The notes: a model not told the origin generated them from the sequence alone. Shown: positions 9,640 through 19,427, numbered from the stretch's first letter. The stretch is 64,000 nucleotides of DNA from Halalkalicoccus sp. CG83 (GCF_037081715.1 NZ_JAZDDH010000001.1:1550001-1614000), one strand, 5' to 3'. A program made the numbers and translations.

Positions 9640-12600
9640 ATGAAGCGATTCAGATCTCAGGTAGAAGCGGATGATCAGAAAGCCTCCATTACCGGACGGT
9701 CGAGACGGGACCAGGCCGCAACAGGCCACGATCGGAACCGCTCCCTTCGAACGCTCCAGCAGTCGTTCGGTAATCAAGCGGTACAGGAACTCTACAGACG
9801 CGGTGAACTAGACGGATCTCTCTCGGACGACCCCCAACTGGATCGTACTGGCAGAGACGAGCCCGATACGCCGATGGACGGTACAGCAGTTTCGAACGAA
9901 TCGGAGTACGGAGGAACAGAGGATTCCAGCGCAACTGACGGGGCCGGTTCGGACGCGCTCGCCGAAACCGCACCAGATGTAGGATCTGAGTCCGGACACG
10001 ACGGGCCGGAGTCGACAGAGGAGTCGACGGCGCATTCCCAACCTACGGTAGATGAGGGCGGCTCAATGCCCGATGTACCGGACAAGGACCCGGAGTTCCA
10101 GGAGGTGATCCAAGAGATCGGGAGCGTAGCGGCACGGGAGCGGTCGCATCCGCCGTCCGAGGTTCCGGCGGTGCAAGCACAGCGGGCGTCGGAGAGCCCC
10201 GACAGCGAGGTGACGGGCAAGGCAGCGGCCGAACAGGTCGACGAGATGGACCGACAGGAACCACGGCCATTCGACCGGGCGGCGCTGAAGGAGACACTGC
10301 TCCGTCGCCTCGAGACGACGGCGCCGAGGACGTTAGAAGACGCCGACGAGTTCGCAGAGAGCGAGGCGCTCGCGTCGGTAAAGCGCGACGCCGTCGACAC
10401 GGTCGAGACCGAGGCATCGAGCGTGCAGGCCCCGATCGAGGAGACTGCCAGGGAGACACCCGACACGTCGTCAGTGGAGCCGAAACCGACAGAGCCGCTG
10501 CAGTCGCCGGACGTTGGATCGCCGCCACCGGACGTCGGTGCCGCGAGAGCCGCACCGAAGCCGAAGCCCGAAACCGAAGTCTCGACGCCCTTCGAGGAGC
10601 GTCGGCGGACGCTCGATCGCCAACTCGAATCGGTCGAAGTCACGGAAGAACAGCTCGAGAACGCTAACGAGCCGGCGTTCTCGGCGGCGCTGTCGGCCAA
10701 ACACGAGGCTGAAACGCATGCAGCCGAGGCGCCGGACGCCTACCGAGAACACGAGGAAGGTACGCTCTCGACGGCTGAGACGGAGGCGGTGGACGCCGCG
10801 CAGTCGCAGCTCCAGTCGATGCACGGCACCCGAGGAACGCTACTGGATCAGGTCGGCACTCTCCAAGAGCGGACGAAAGGAGAAGACGAACAGAAGCGCA
10901 CAGAGGTAGCGACACACATCCTGGGTGTCTACGAGGAGACCACCCAACGGGTCACCGAACGCCTGGACACCCTCGACGAGGAGGTGACCGCCGAGTTCGA
11001 CGCCGGGGCCGAGGCGGCCAGGGTCGCCTTCGAGGCTTACGTCGAGGAACGGTTGCGCGCCTACAAGGAGGCACGCTACAGCGGTGCCGCCGGCTGGGCC
11101 CGGTGGGGTAAGGACAAGCTGCTCGGGCTGCCGGACGAAGTCGAGCAGTTCTACGCGGAGGGCCAGCGACGCTACCTCGCGGCAATGGACGAGACGATCA
11201 ACCGCGTCGTCGACACACTGGCGACGGGGCTCCTCGAGGCCCAGGAGACGATCGCCGAGGGCAAACGAGAGATCGCTACGTACGTCGCTGATCTCCCCGA
11301 GTCACTTCGAGAGGTCGGCGAAGCGGCGGCCAGCGACGTCAGTTCGCGGTTCGACGAGCTAGAACAGCGCGTCCACGGTACGAAAGACCAGCTGATCGAC
11401 TCGCTCGCACAGACGTACACCGAGCACCGCCAGGCAATGGACGCTCGGATCGAGGCGCTCCGAGCGGAAAACCGCGGTCTCGTTGACAGAGCGCTCGACG
11501 CGATGGGGAGCGTCGTCCAGACCATCCTCCAGCTCAAACGCCTCCTGCTGGGCGTCCTCAGCAAAGCGACGGCCGCCATCGGGACGATCATCGGCGATCC
11601 GATCGGCGTCCTTGGCAACCTCGTCGCCGGCGTTACGCGGGGACTCGAGAACTTCGTCGCGAACGTCTGGACGCACCTGCAGACGGGTCTCATCGACTGG
11701 TTGATGGGTACGGTCGCCGAGGCTGGGATACAGCTCCCGGAGCGGTTCGATCTCGCGGGGACCTTCAGCCTCGTGACCCAGGTCCTGGGACTGACCTACG
11801 AGAACGTCCGCGCACGGGCGGTGTCGGTGCTCGGCGAACGGACCGTCGCTGCCCTCGAGGGAACGTTCGAGATCTTCCGGACCCTCCTCACCGAGGGAGT
11901 CGCCGGTCTCTGGACGTACGTCCAGGCGAAGATCGGTGATCTCCAGGCGATGGTGCTTGACAGAATCCGAGAGCTCGTCGTCACACAGGTCGTCCAGGCG
12001 GGCATCAAGTGGATCGTCGGACTGCTGGGCCCCGTCGGTGCATTCGTCAAGGCGTGCATGGCCATCTACGACGTGGTCACGTTCTTCGTCCAGCGCGCCC
12101 GACAGGTGGCAGCGCTGGTCGAGTCGGTCCTCGATTCGATCCTGGCGATCGCGCAGGGGAACCTCGGTGCCGTCGCGAGTTACGTCGAGAACGCCCTCGC
12201 GGGCAGTATCTCGGTACTCATCGGGTTCCTCGCGAACCTGATCGGCCTGCGCGGGCTGCCGACGAAGGTCAGAAGCGTCATCGAGTCCGTCCGTCAGCCC
12301 ATCGACAGGGGAATCCAGTGGGTCATCGAGCAGGCCAGAGACGCGGCGAAGCGGCTGGGCGGTGTGCTAGGATTCGGGAGAGAAGGGTCCGCGGAGGGGC
12401 GCACCGAGACGGACGACCCCAAGCACGACGCGAAGGTGGAGGCCGGACTGGCGGACCTCGAGCAGGAAGAGCAGCGGTACGTGGAGCAGGACAGAATCTC
12501 TCGACAGGAAGCAGAGCAAGTCGCGGAGACCGTCCAGCAGCGACATCCGGTGTTCCAGTCGATCACCGTCGTCGACAGCGACCGACGGTGGGACTATCGC

Positions 12601-13254
12601 TACGTTGCCAGCGAAGGTACACACCGAGGTGCGGAAAAAGAAGAGGAGGACGAAGTTCTAGAAGTCACCGTCGCCAGTTCAAAACCACCTGGACGTAGCG
12701 TCGTAGGAGAGCTAGCCCCCACATCTCCGGACGTTCTCGCGGCTGTGCCGGGTGATAAACTCGCTTCGACAGTGTTCGAACGGGACGTCGGACGCAGCCT
12801 CGCGGAGTCACAGGGGCTGTCACCGATTCCGCCCGGTACCAAGAGCCGCTGGCCTCGCAGAACCAGAACGTCCACAGGGCTCCCCTCAGAGCCGACACTC
12901 CTCGCGGAGCCGAAGACTAATCTGGGGGGCGTCGCGCGAGCAGATGACCTTTTCAGGCGGCCCGACTTCGTCCTCCTTTCCCCAGCCGGTGCCCCTCAGA
13001 TCGAGGTGTTCGAGGTGACGCTCGACGCCGGGTTCAGCATCCCAGAGGGAACGCAGGGTTCGCCGTCGCACAAGCGGGTTCAGGTCGCGTCCACGGTTTT
13101 CGCGATCGCTCAGCGCTATCCCGACGTTCCGATCATCTATACGATCCGCGCGCCGATGCGGCCGACAGCCGAGGCGAAAGAACAGCTAGATGCCGAACTG
13201 CGTCAGGCACGGAAGGCCGGGGTCGACGTCCAGATCATCTGGCGGTTCGGATGA
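9640..13254 (+). CDS. Probable eCIS cargo/effector, multidomain, with C-terminal nuclease-like domain
   Basis: A 1204-residue protein convergent with the eCIS operon. Residues 1-320 are acidic and disordered, but near 35-55 carry RTLQQSFGNQAVQELYRRG, resembling the LQRxxGNxAVQRL motif I recall from bacterial DUF4157-type eCIS cargo. Residues about 330-640 are helical and charged. Residues about 640-900 form a hydrophobic amphipathic block (GDPIGVLGNLVAGVTRGL, IQLPERFDLAGTFSLV, LGLTYENVRARAV, FVKACMAIYDVVTFFV), which I recall as conserved in bacterial eCIS-linked proteins. Residues about 905-1204 form a distinct C-terminal domain in which RRPDFVLL and IEVFEVTL resemble the two acidic strands of a PD-(D/E)XK nuclease, with Thr in place of the usual Lys. 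It could also act as tape measure, since no separate one is seen. Toxicity and loading are inference. Confidence 0.75.
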   Translation: MKRFRSQVEADDQKASITGRSRRDQAATGHDRNRSLRTLQQSFGNQAVQELYRRGELDGSLSDDPQLDRTGRDEPDTPMDGTAVSNESEYGGTEDSSATDGAGSDALAETAPDVGSESGHDGPESTEESTAHSQPTVDEGGSMPDVPDKDPEFQEVIQEIGSVAARERSHPPSEVPAVQAQRASESPDSEVTGKAAAEQVDEMDRQEPRPFDRAALKETLLRRLETTAPRTLEDADEFAESEALASVKRDAVDTVETEASSVQAPIEETARETPDTSSVEPKPTEPLQSPDVGSPPPDVGAARAAPKPKPETEVSTPFEERRRTLDRQLESVEVTEEQLENANEPAFSAALSAKHEAETHAAEAPDAYREHEEGTLSTAETEAVDAAQSQLQSMHGTRGTLLDQVGTLQERTKGEDEQKRTEVATHILGVYEETTQRVTERLDTLDEEVTAEFDAGAEAARVAFEAYVEERLRAYKEARYSGAAGWARWGKDKLLGLPDEVEQFYAEGQRRYLAAMDETINRVVDTLATGLLEAQETIAEGKREIATYVADLPESLREVGEAAASDVSSRFDELEQRVHGTKDQLIDSLAQTYTEHRQAMDARIEALRAENRGLVDRALDAMGSVVQTILQLKRLLLGVLSKATAAIGTIIGDPIGVLGNLVAGVTRGLENFVANVWTHLQTGLIDWLMGTVAEAGIQLPERFDLAGTFSLVTQVLGLTYENVRARAVSVLGERTVAALEGTFEIFRTLLTEGVAGLWTYVQAKIGDLQAMVLDRIRELVVTQVVQAGIKWIVGLLGPVGAFVKACMAIYDVVTFFVQRARQVAALVESVLDSILAIAQGNLGAVASYVENALAGSISVLIGFLANLIGLRGLPTKVRSVIESVRQPIDRGIQWVIEQARDAAKRLGGVLGFGREGSAEGRTETDDPKHDAKVEAGLADLEQEEQRYVEQDRISRQEAEQVAETVQQRHPVFQSITVVDSDRRWDYRYVASEGTHRGAEKEEEDEVLEVTVASSKPPGRSVVGELAPTSPDVLAAVPGDKLASTVFERDVGRSLAESQGLSPIPPGTKSRWPRRTRTSTGLPSEPTLLAEPKTNLGGVARADDLFRRPDFVLLSPAGAPQIEVFEVTLDAGFSIPEGTQGSPSHKRVQVASTVFAIAQRYPDVPIIYTIRAPMRPTAEAKEQLDAELRQARKAGVDVQIIWRFG

Positions 13255-13311
13255 ATCGCATCTAGCTGCAGCAACTTCGCGGCTGAGGAGCTATTGGCAG
13301 GAGACGTTACG

Positions 13312-15003
13312 CTACTGCATTCCCAGGCAGTCGACCGTCGAACACACCCGCTCCTGGGCCGTCGCGACCGGGAGGACGTCGTCCTCCTCGCGGTCCTCGA
13401 ACGCGATCCGCAGTTCCTCGACGTACCGCAGGAATCGCTCGAACTGCGGCGTCTCGCTGACTCGCGAGTCCTCGAGGCGGTGAGTGAGGTCGTCGAGCAT
13501 ATCGAGGTACTCCTCGATGAACTCGTAGTACGCCTCGGGCTCGATGCGCTCCTGGGTATCGAAGCCACTGAGGAACTCGTTCGCGAATTTCGCGATCTCC
13601 TCCGGAAAGTGGAAGTCGAGTCGCTCGGCGAGGCCGCCGAAGGAGCGGCAGATGCAGAGCACGGAGCGCTCCATCACGTGGTGTTCGAGGCGGGTCACTC
13701 GCTGCATTAGGCGCTCTATATCCCGCTCGTGGCGCTCCTCAAGGCGACCCATCCGCTCGGTGAGCGCCCCGAGATCGGGGAGGTCGCTCACGGAGAGTCC
13801 GACGGCGTTCTCGCCGACGGCATCGGAATCCGTGGTGATGGTGACGGTATCATCAGGCGAGGTCAGGTCGACGTTCCCGTCGGCGTCCCCCGAGACCCCC
13901 TCGAGACTCGCGAGCGCTCCGACCTGTGTGGCGGTCACCTCGTGTGGGTTGTCAGTATCCGAGCGGTGGTTCTCAAATTCGGTCGTGAGCGTGCCCAGTT
14001 CGGGGACGGAGAGGTCGATCGAGTTCGCGCCGTCGTCCGGCGTGATGTCGATCAGTCCATCCCCTGATTCTAGGTCGACGTCGCCGCCGGGATTGCTGAC
14101 GCCGTCGACGCTGACCAGCGCGCCAACGGACTCGGCCGAGGCGGCCAGATCGACCTCGCTCGCATCCGGATCCGGATCGATACTAACCGAGTCGTCCGTC
14201 GAGATCAGGTCGACGTTCCCGCCGTCGTGGAGGACGTCGTTGAGCGTCGTAATCACGTCGTGGGGGTTTCCGAAATCGGTCGCGTGGCCCGCAATGACGG
14301 CGTACAGCATGTCATTGGTGTAGACGAACGGCCGCCGCTCCGAGCCCGACGATTCGCTCCACACGTCGCCGTCCTCCCCCTCCGATCGAGTGAACGCCCC
14401 GACGAACACCGAGGGGTCCTCGCACGTCTCGCAGTCGTCGCGTTCCGCGTCGTAGTACGACCGGGCCATCATCGCGAGCGCGTCCGCCGGGTCGTCGTCT
14501 GGCGTCGGATAGTCGACGACGGCGGCCGGGACGTGCTTGTAGTCCGGTTCGGTCTCCTCGTAGGTGATCTCTGAGATCTCGAGGATGCGGTTGTACGCAC
14601 ACTCCTGCTCGCAGGCGTTCTCCGAGCCGGGGATTGGGACGGTCTCCTTTGAGCACTCAGCGTACCGGAGGTAGACGTAGATGTCGTCGCCCTGCGGCGG
14701 ATCGAGTTCCCCCGTCGACGCGCTCGTGACGACGATCGGGTTTCCACAGCAGTCCAGCGCGAACCCGGGGCCGACCGTAACCTCGAGGTTGTCGCCCGTC
14801 TCTTGGACGTTGGTCACCGAGAGCCCACAGAGGAGTCCCTCGCCGCTCACCTGCCGCGAGAGCGACCGTTGCTGACCGATGTTGTACCGCTGTTCGGCCT
14901 CCATATCGCGGGCGGTCATCAGTTTCCCGTGGAAGTAGCGGTTCTTCTCGAAGCGGTGCAGTCTGCAGCCGTCGGTTGTGCCGTTGTGGGTATCTCGGTT
15001 CAT
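13312..15003 (-). CDS. eCIS fibre-like protein with FFxGxL-type N-terminal domain
   Basis: A 563-residue protein ending the structural operon. The start is the ATG at 15003, 23 bases after the gpI-like stop. Residues about 20-62 hold RYFHGKLMTARDMEAEQRY followed by RSLSRQVSGEGLLCGLSV, a domain I recall beside baseplate genes in other eCIS loci, probably a baseplate adaptor. Cysteine-rich segments follow (LDCCGNPIVV, ECSKE, CEQEC, CETCED). The middle contains repeats like phage tail fibres: FGNPHDVITTLNDVL and DNPHEVTATQVGAL, alternating with Asp/Ser/Val-rich strands. The last 130 residues are helical with several cysteines. The likely role is target recognition or fibre attachment at the baseplate; the target cell is unknown. 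Confidence 0.72.
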   Translation of the reverse strand: MNRDTHNGTTDGCRLHRFEKNRYFHGKLMTARDMEAEQRYNIGQQRSLSRQVSGEGLLCGLSVTNVQETGDNLEVTVGPGFALDCCGNPIVVTSASTGELDPPQGDDIYVYLRYAECSKETVPIPGSENACEQECAYNRILEISEITYEETEPDYKHVPAAVVDYPTPDDDPADALAMMARSYYDAERDDCETCEDPSVFVGAFTRSEGEDGDVWSESSGSERRPFVYTNDMLYAVIAGHATDFGNPHDVITTLNDVLHDGGNVDLISTDDSVSIDPDPDASEVDLAASAESVGALVSVDGVSNPGGDVDLESGDGLIDITPDDGANSIDLSVPELGTLTTEFENHRSDTDNPHEVTATQVGALASLEGVSGDADGNVDLTSPDDTVTITTDSDAVGENAVGLSVSDLPDLGALTERMGRLEERHERDIERLMQRVTRLEHHVMERSVLCICRSFGGLAERLDFHFPEEIAKFANEFLSGFDTQERIEPEAYYEFIEEYLDMLDDLTHRLEDSRVSETPQFERFLRYVEELRIAFEDREEDDVLPVATAQERVCSTVDCLGMQ

Positions 15004-15025
15004 GGTCTGTTGATCTGTGTTCGGG

Positions 15026-17404
15026 TCACGATAGCGGAGCGTCGTCCTCGTCCAGTCGTGAGCGGCGGCCGAGTTGGAAACCCGATTCGCGCTCGGAGAG
15101 CACCGCGTTCGCGCCGAGTTCGGTCTCTTCGAGCACGAAGTCACGCTCCGGGAGCGTGCTGTTGACCCCAAGGTAGGCGTTGCTTCCGAGTCGGATCCAG
15201 GGTCGAAGCTCGATCGCGCGCCCCGCGGCGTGGGCCGGCCGCTGGTCATCGACGATCCGGCGGATCGTCCGCAGTTGTTCGTCGCTCACGGGTGGAGTCA
15301 CCATGAGGAGGAAACACTGCGGACAGCCCAGCAGCGCGCGGTAAGCCGCGAGCGTCTCCTCGGAGTCGATACAGTTGAAGGCGGCGTACTCTAGGAGAAA
15401 GAGGCGTTCGGCGCGGTCGTACACCGCCGGGAGGGTCTCGTGGACTCGCAGCGCCGCCTCGACTTCGGCGTCCGTCAGCTGGCTTTTCGCCGCCAGCCGC
15501 CGGAGAACTGCCCGCTCGTGGCGATGGGCGTTCGCCCACGCTCGCGTCGAGTCGTCGGCTCCCTCGACGTCGGCTGATTCGTCGGATTCGACCGGTTCCT
15601 CGAGGAAGAGCCGGACCATCTCGAGGAGGCCCGCTCTGGTTCCTCGCCGTTTGAACAGCTCCGGGCCCCGCTCGAGGAGGCGACGTTCGGCTTCCTCGGA
15701 CCAGGTCTCGCCCGCCTCGAGCGCGAGCCAGCGGCGGAGCCACGAGAGGTACTCCGACGGGACGCCCTGCGGGTCGAGGTATCTCGTGACGGCGTCGATC
15801 TCCGCCTCGACGTCGACGAAAACGCTCTCAAAGATGGACAGGTACCGTTCCAGGAACGCCGCGCTCGCGGGGTCTTCCCGGTATATCGCCGGCAGGTATC
15901 GCAGGTACGACTCCCGCGGGAAGTACGCGCGAAACGACGCCACACGCGGCGTCCGCGACTCGGTGCCGAGCAGCGTCAGCTCGACCCAGAGGTACCGCCC
16001 AACCGGGTCGTCCAGCAGCGCGTCGCCGGGGTCGGGTAGCGGCAACGAGGTCCAGTCGACCGCCCGGCGTCTGGCCTCGGCGAGCCAGTCGTCGCTCGTC
16101 GAGACCGCGGTGCCGGTGACGTCGCTGATCTCTTCGGCGGTGAGCTCGACCAGCTCCGAAACCCATCTGACTTTCGCTGATCGAAGGCGATCGGCGTACG
16201 TCGGCCCGATTCCCGTGATCTCCTCGAGGTCTTCGGTCTTCGTGTCGTCGTCCGTGGCGGCATACCGCAGCCGAACCTGCGAGCCGGCGCCGTGGACGTC
16301 GAACGACGCGGTCACGCGGTGCCAGGCCGTCTCGAGTTCACCGCTGTCGAGACGGGTCCGCACCTGCGCGTCATACCGGTCGGTCGCCGGGTTTCGGCTG
16401 TAGCGGCGGGTCTCTGCGAGGAAGTCGACGACCCGTTTCGAATCGTCGACGACGTACAATCCACCGTCCTGGACGGTGCCATCGGTCCGGTCCAGCTGGA
16501 GTGCAACCGAGCCGCGCTTGAACGTGGGGAGTCGCTCGAAGGTTCCCTCATCCGGCAAGAAGCGAAACAGCGTCCGCTCGGCCGGTCCCTCCGGATCGAT
16601 GCCGGCGAGGAGTTCGTCCTCGTCGCCGACCTCGAGGCAGGACGGCTCGAAGCCCGTTGAGGACCGCGCCACCGCGAACGTCTCGATCGGGTACACGTCG
16701 TCGACGATCTCCTCGCGCTCGTCGTCGAACTTCCGGACGACCAGCGGCCCGTCGCCGTTGCCGCGCCGATCGAGGACGTAGAGGTTTCCGTCGGCGTCGG
16801 CGACGAGCGCTTCCGGCGCATCCAACCCGGTGACGATCCGCTCGGCCGTCCCGTTGGCGGCGAGCCTAGCGACGAAGCCCTCACCGGAGACGTCGCCCCT
16901 GTCGAGGACGTAGGCCGTTCCCTGGTGCGAGGCGAGCCCCACGGGGGTCTCAAACGGTTCGCCGATGATCCAAAGTGTCTGCAGCAGTCGCTGCGAAACC
17001 GCGCGGACGTGACCCTCGTCACTGTCCGTTAGGTAGATGATCTCTGGCGTGACGGCGATGGCGTTCGGGTCGACAGTCTGACCCTCGCTTGCGTCGTCGT
17101 CAACGGTCTCATCGCACCGAGCTGCATGCCAGAGACACTCGAGGTGCGTCGTTCGATCCGCTCGCCGATCGTACGTATACACGGCCCCGTCCGACCCCAG
17201 GAGATAGAGGACGCCGCACTCATCGAGGGCGACGTCGACGACGGTCGTCTCACCGGCGAGGCCATCGATCACGGTTTCGGGCGAGACGTACGTCGGCGCT
17301 GGCATCCTGGCGACCGCGACTCCCTCTGCGGTCACCTCGTGGTTGGATCCCGTCCACTCGTACCAGGCGTCGGGCGACTGCGCGCCGAGGAACGCGAACG
17401 CCAT
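15026..17404 (-). CDS. Baseplate gpI-like protein fused to beta-propeller and helix-hairpin-helix
   Basis: A 792-residue protein; the ATG at 17404 follows the previous stop directly. Residues about 40-330 form a beta-propeller of NHL/YncE type, with repeated blades such as GVLYLLGSDGAVYTYDR, GTAYVLDRG and GNLYVLDRRG. Residues about 392-445 contain a helix-hairpin-helix (ITGIGPTYADRLRSAKV, LTAEEISDVTG). Residues about 495-745 are the P2 gpI-like tail domain (YLRYLPAIYREDPASAAFLERY, FKRRGTRAGLLEMVRLFLEE). In phages and eCIS gpI completes the baseplate wedge and anchors fibres, fitting its place between gpJ and the fibre-like gene. The propeller may be a surface adhesive module. The HhH fold normally binds nucleic acid or other proteins, and its role here is unclear. 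Confidence 0.85.
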   Translation of the reverse strand: MAFAFLGAQSPDAWYEWTGSNHEVTAEGVAVARMPAPTYVSPETVIDGLAGETTVVDVALDECGVLYLLGSDGAVYTYDRRADRTTHLECLWHAARCDETVDDDASEGQTVDPNAIAVTPEIIYLTDSDEGHVRAVSQRLLQTLWIIGEPFETPVGLASHQGTAYVLDRGDVSGEGFVARLAANGTAERIVTGLDAPEALVADADGNLYVLDRRGNGDGPLVVRKFDDEREEIVDDVYPIETFAVARSSTGFEPSCLEVGDEDELLAGIDPEGPAERTLFRFLPDEGTFERLPTFKRGSVALQLDRTDGTVQDGGLYVVDDSKRVVDFLAETRRYSRNPATDRYDAQVRTRLDSGELETAWHRVTASFDVHGAGSQVRLRYAATDDDTKTEDLEEITGIGPTYADRLRSAKVRWVSELVELTAEEISDVTGTAVSTSDDWLAEARRRAVDWTSLPLPDPGDALLDDPVGRYLWVELTLLGTESRTPRVASFRAYFPRESYLRYLPAIYREDPASAAFLERYLSIFESVFVDVEAEIDAVTRYLDPQGVPSEYLSWLRRWLALEAGETWSEEAERRLLERGPELFKRRGTRAGLLEMVRLFLEEPVESDESADVEGADDSTRAWANAHRHERAVLRRLAAKSQLTDAEVEAALRVHETLPAVYDRAERLFLLEYAAFNCIDSEETLAAYRALLGCPQCFLLMVTPPVSDEQLRTIRRIVDDQRPAHAAGRAIELRPWIRLGSNAYLGVNSTLPERDFVLEETELGANAVLSERESGFQLGRRSRLDEDDAPLS

Positions 17405-17405
17405 C

Positions 17406-19427
17406 TCAGGTACCTCCGCAGTCCGTCCGATCTGGCGCGACGGCGATCTGGTGGGACTTCGGGTACACGAGGCTGAGCGGCCGTCCCTCGGATCCGTCAC
17501 CGATCAGGACGGTGCCGTCCGGGTCGGTCTCGAACGTACCGCTGGCGGCGATGGAGAGCGCGCGAGCGCACTCGACGCCCTCAACGCCCTCGATCGTCTC
17601 GTACAGCTCCGAGGGGTACACCGGTCGACCGAAGGGCCACCCGTCGCCGTCGAAGCCGCGCAAGGGGTGTAAGAACTCGTTGAGAGCTGATGTGACGGCG
17701 CTCGATCGCCCCTGCTCGGAGTATCCCGACCGGAGCTCGATCTCCGCCGAGACGCTGATCCCGACGTACGTCGGCGGTTCGACCGCTATTCGGTCCGTGA
17801 GGAGGCGGTGTTCCTCCAGGTGGCGTTCGACCGCTCTCAGAAACCCCCGACTCGGGATCGGTCGGTCGAGTTTGCTGAACGGGACAACCACCACGCGGAC
17901 CGTGTTGTGCGGTTCGCAGTCCTCGAGGGGGTCCTCGCGGTCGACCACCGTCGCCGCACGCCCGAACCGGAGGCCGGGCGTACTCGTCGCCACTGCGCGG
18001 TAATCCGCGGGAGCGACCGCGCGATACGGCGTCCGTCGGTCGCGCTGCAATCGGATCAGTGCAGCCTCGACGGACTCTGCGTCGGTGCCGCCGGCGGGCG
18101 GGACGAGTGGCTCGACGCCGAGACCAGCGGAGCCGTTGGGACCGCCGAGTTCGGGACGTTCGAACCGCCAGGACGCCGACGGCTGGACGTTCCCCGCCGT
18201 CCCGCCGCCGCAAGTGTACGCTTCGGCGACGACCGACTGGCCCGCCGCCGGCACCGACCCCCGCACGTTGTCGCCGAACCGGACCTCGCCGCGCGAGCGA
18301 TCGAGGACGTAGTGACGGTCGTCGGGACCCGAAGCGTCGAAGTGTTCGACTTGCTGCCACTTCGTGCCCCCGACGAGGAGCCGAGCTGAGAGGATCGGTT
18401 GCTCATCGAAGACGAACGTCTGCCCGGGTCGGGCTGATGTCGCGGTGGCGCCGTCGGCCCGCTCGAGAGGAGTCAACTCGACGACCCGAGCCCTGTGTTC
18501 GGCTTCGACGACGTTCAGAGCGATCGTGTCGAGTTGTGGAGGTACCTCGTACCCTGGCTCCTCCACGGTCGCGCGCAGCCAGAACAGCGCTCGGTCCTCA
18601 TCAAGGATCGCCGCCGGCTCCTCGATCCACTCCGACGGCCGTTCCAGGGTGATCGATCCGCCGCGGTAGAGGTCGTCAGTGGTGTCCTCGGTGTCGTTCG
18701 TGCCGTCCTCGGAAATGTGGACCTCGATCCAGACGTCGTTGCGGTACCACTCGTCGTAGTTGGTGCAGTGCTCCCAGGTGACCGAGACGGACGGCTCGAA
18801 CGTCGATGCCTCGTCCCCGTGGGACGCCGGCGCCGGCAGGTCGTCCTCGTGGTACTCGACCGCGATCTGTAGGACGTCGGCCGCGCCAAACGGGTCACCG
18901 TCGAACCCGAGGTAGGTAGTGCTTCCTCGCCGCGCTTCCTCACCGAACGGGTGGAAGTAGATCCCCTCGGTTCGGTTGGCGTTCGTGTTGTCGACGCGCC
19001 CACGGCTGTGTTCCGTCATGATCGTCGCGATCTGCGCGGTCGTCAGTGTGATCGGCGCCGTCGTCTCGAAGCGCTTGGGCGATGCCGACCCGTCGTCGAC
19101 CACGAGCGACTCTCCGACCGAGATCCGGGTGCCGTCAAGCACATCCGGAGGGTCGAGCAGCAGGCGCGTTGACGCCGGCGTCGGCGGCACCGGGGTAGCC
19201 TCGGCCCCCATTAGCTGCAGGTACTTCCTGACGTGGGCATCACCGAGGCGGTTCAGCCGATAGATGTCCGACTCGGTGATCCACGCGAGCAGCTCTAGGA
19301 TGGTGATTCCGGGGTCGTGGGCGTTGTGGTTGGTCCACTCCTCTGAGTACACCGGGATCCGTTTCGTGGAGTCCTCAACGAGCGAGTCGAAGTTCCGGTC
19401 GTCGAGGTTGGGGACGTCCAGGCCCAT
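17406..19427 (-). CDS. eCIS baseplate wedge protein, gpJ-like (second copy)
   Basis: A 673-residue protein of the putative baseplate assembly type (P2 gpJ, Afp11/12). The N-terminus LDVPNLDDRNFDSLVEDSTKRI, then HNAHDPGITILELLAWITES, is the standard opening of the family. The middle has beta-rich repeats (YVLDRSRGEVRFGDNVRGSVP, YTCGGGTAGNV). The C-terminal part, from IRLQRDRRTPYRAVAPADY to EFLHPLRGFDGDGWPFGRPV, is the gpJ core that packs against gp25 and gpI. The start ATG lies directly after the stop of the larger paralogue, so the two are co-translated. Afp-like particles also carry two different gpJ-type subunits forming the wedge heterodimer, so this pair is normal in number. Confidence 0.88.
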   Translation of the reverse strand: MGLDVPNLDDRNFDSLVEDSTKRIPVYSEEWTNHNAHDPGITILELLAWITESDIYRLNRLGDAHVRKYLQLMGAEATPVPPTPASTRLLLDPPDVLDGTRISVGESLVVDDGSASPKRFETTAPITLTTAQIATIMTEHSRGRVDNTNANRTEGIYFHPFGEEARRGSTTYLGFDGDPFGAADVLQIAVEYHEDDLPAPASHGDEASTFEPSVSVTWEHCTNYDEWYRNDVWIEVHISEDGTNDTEDTTDDLYRGGSITLERPSEWIEEPAAILDEDRALFWLRATVEEPGYEVPPQLDTIALNVVEAEHRARVVELTPLERADGATATSARPGQTFVFDEQPILSARLLVGGTKWQQVEHFDASGPDDRHYVLDRSRGEVRFGDNVRGSVPAAGQSVVAEAYTCGGGTAGNVQPSASWRFERPELGGPNGSAGLGVEPLVPPAGGTDAESVEAALIRLQRDRRTPYRAVAPADYRAVATSTPGLRFGRAATVVDREDPLEDCEPHNTVRVVVVPFSKLDRPIPSRGFLRAVERHLEEHRLLTDRIAVEPPTYVGISVSAEIELRSGYSEQGRSSAVTSALNEFLHPLRGFDGDGWPFGRPVYPSELYETIEGVEGVECARALSIAASGTFETDPDGTVLIGDGSEGRPLSLVYPKSHQIAVAPDRTDCGGT

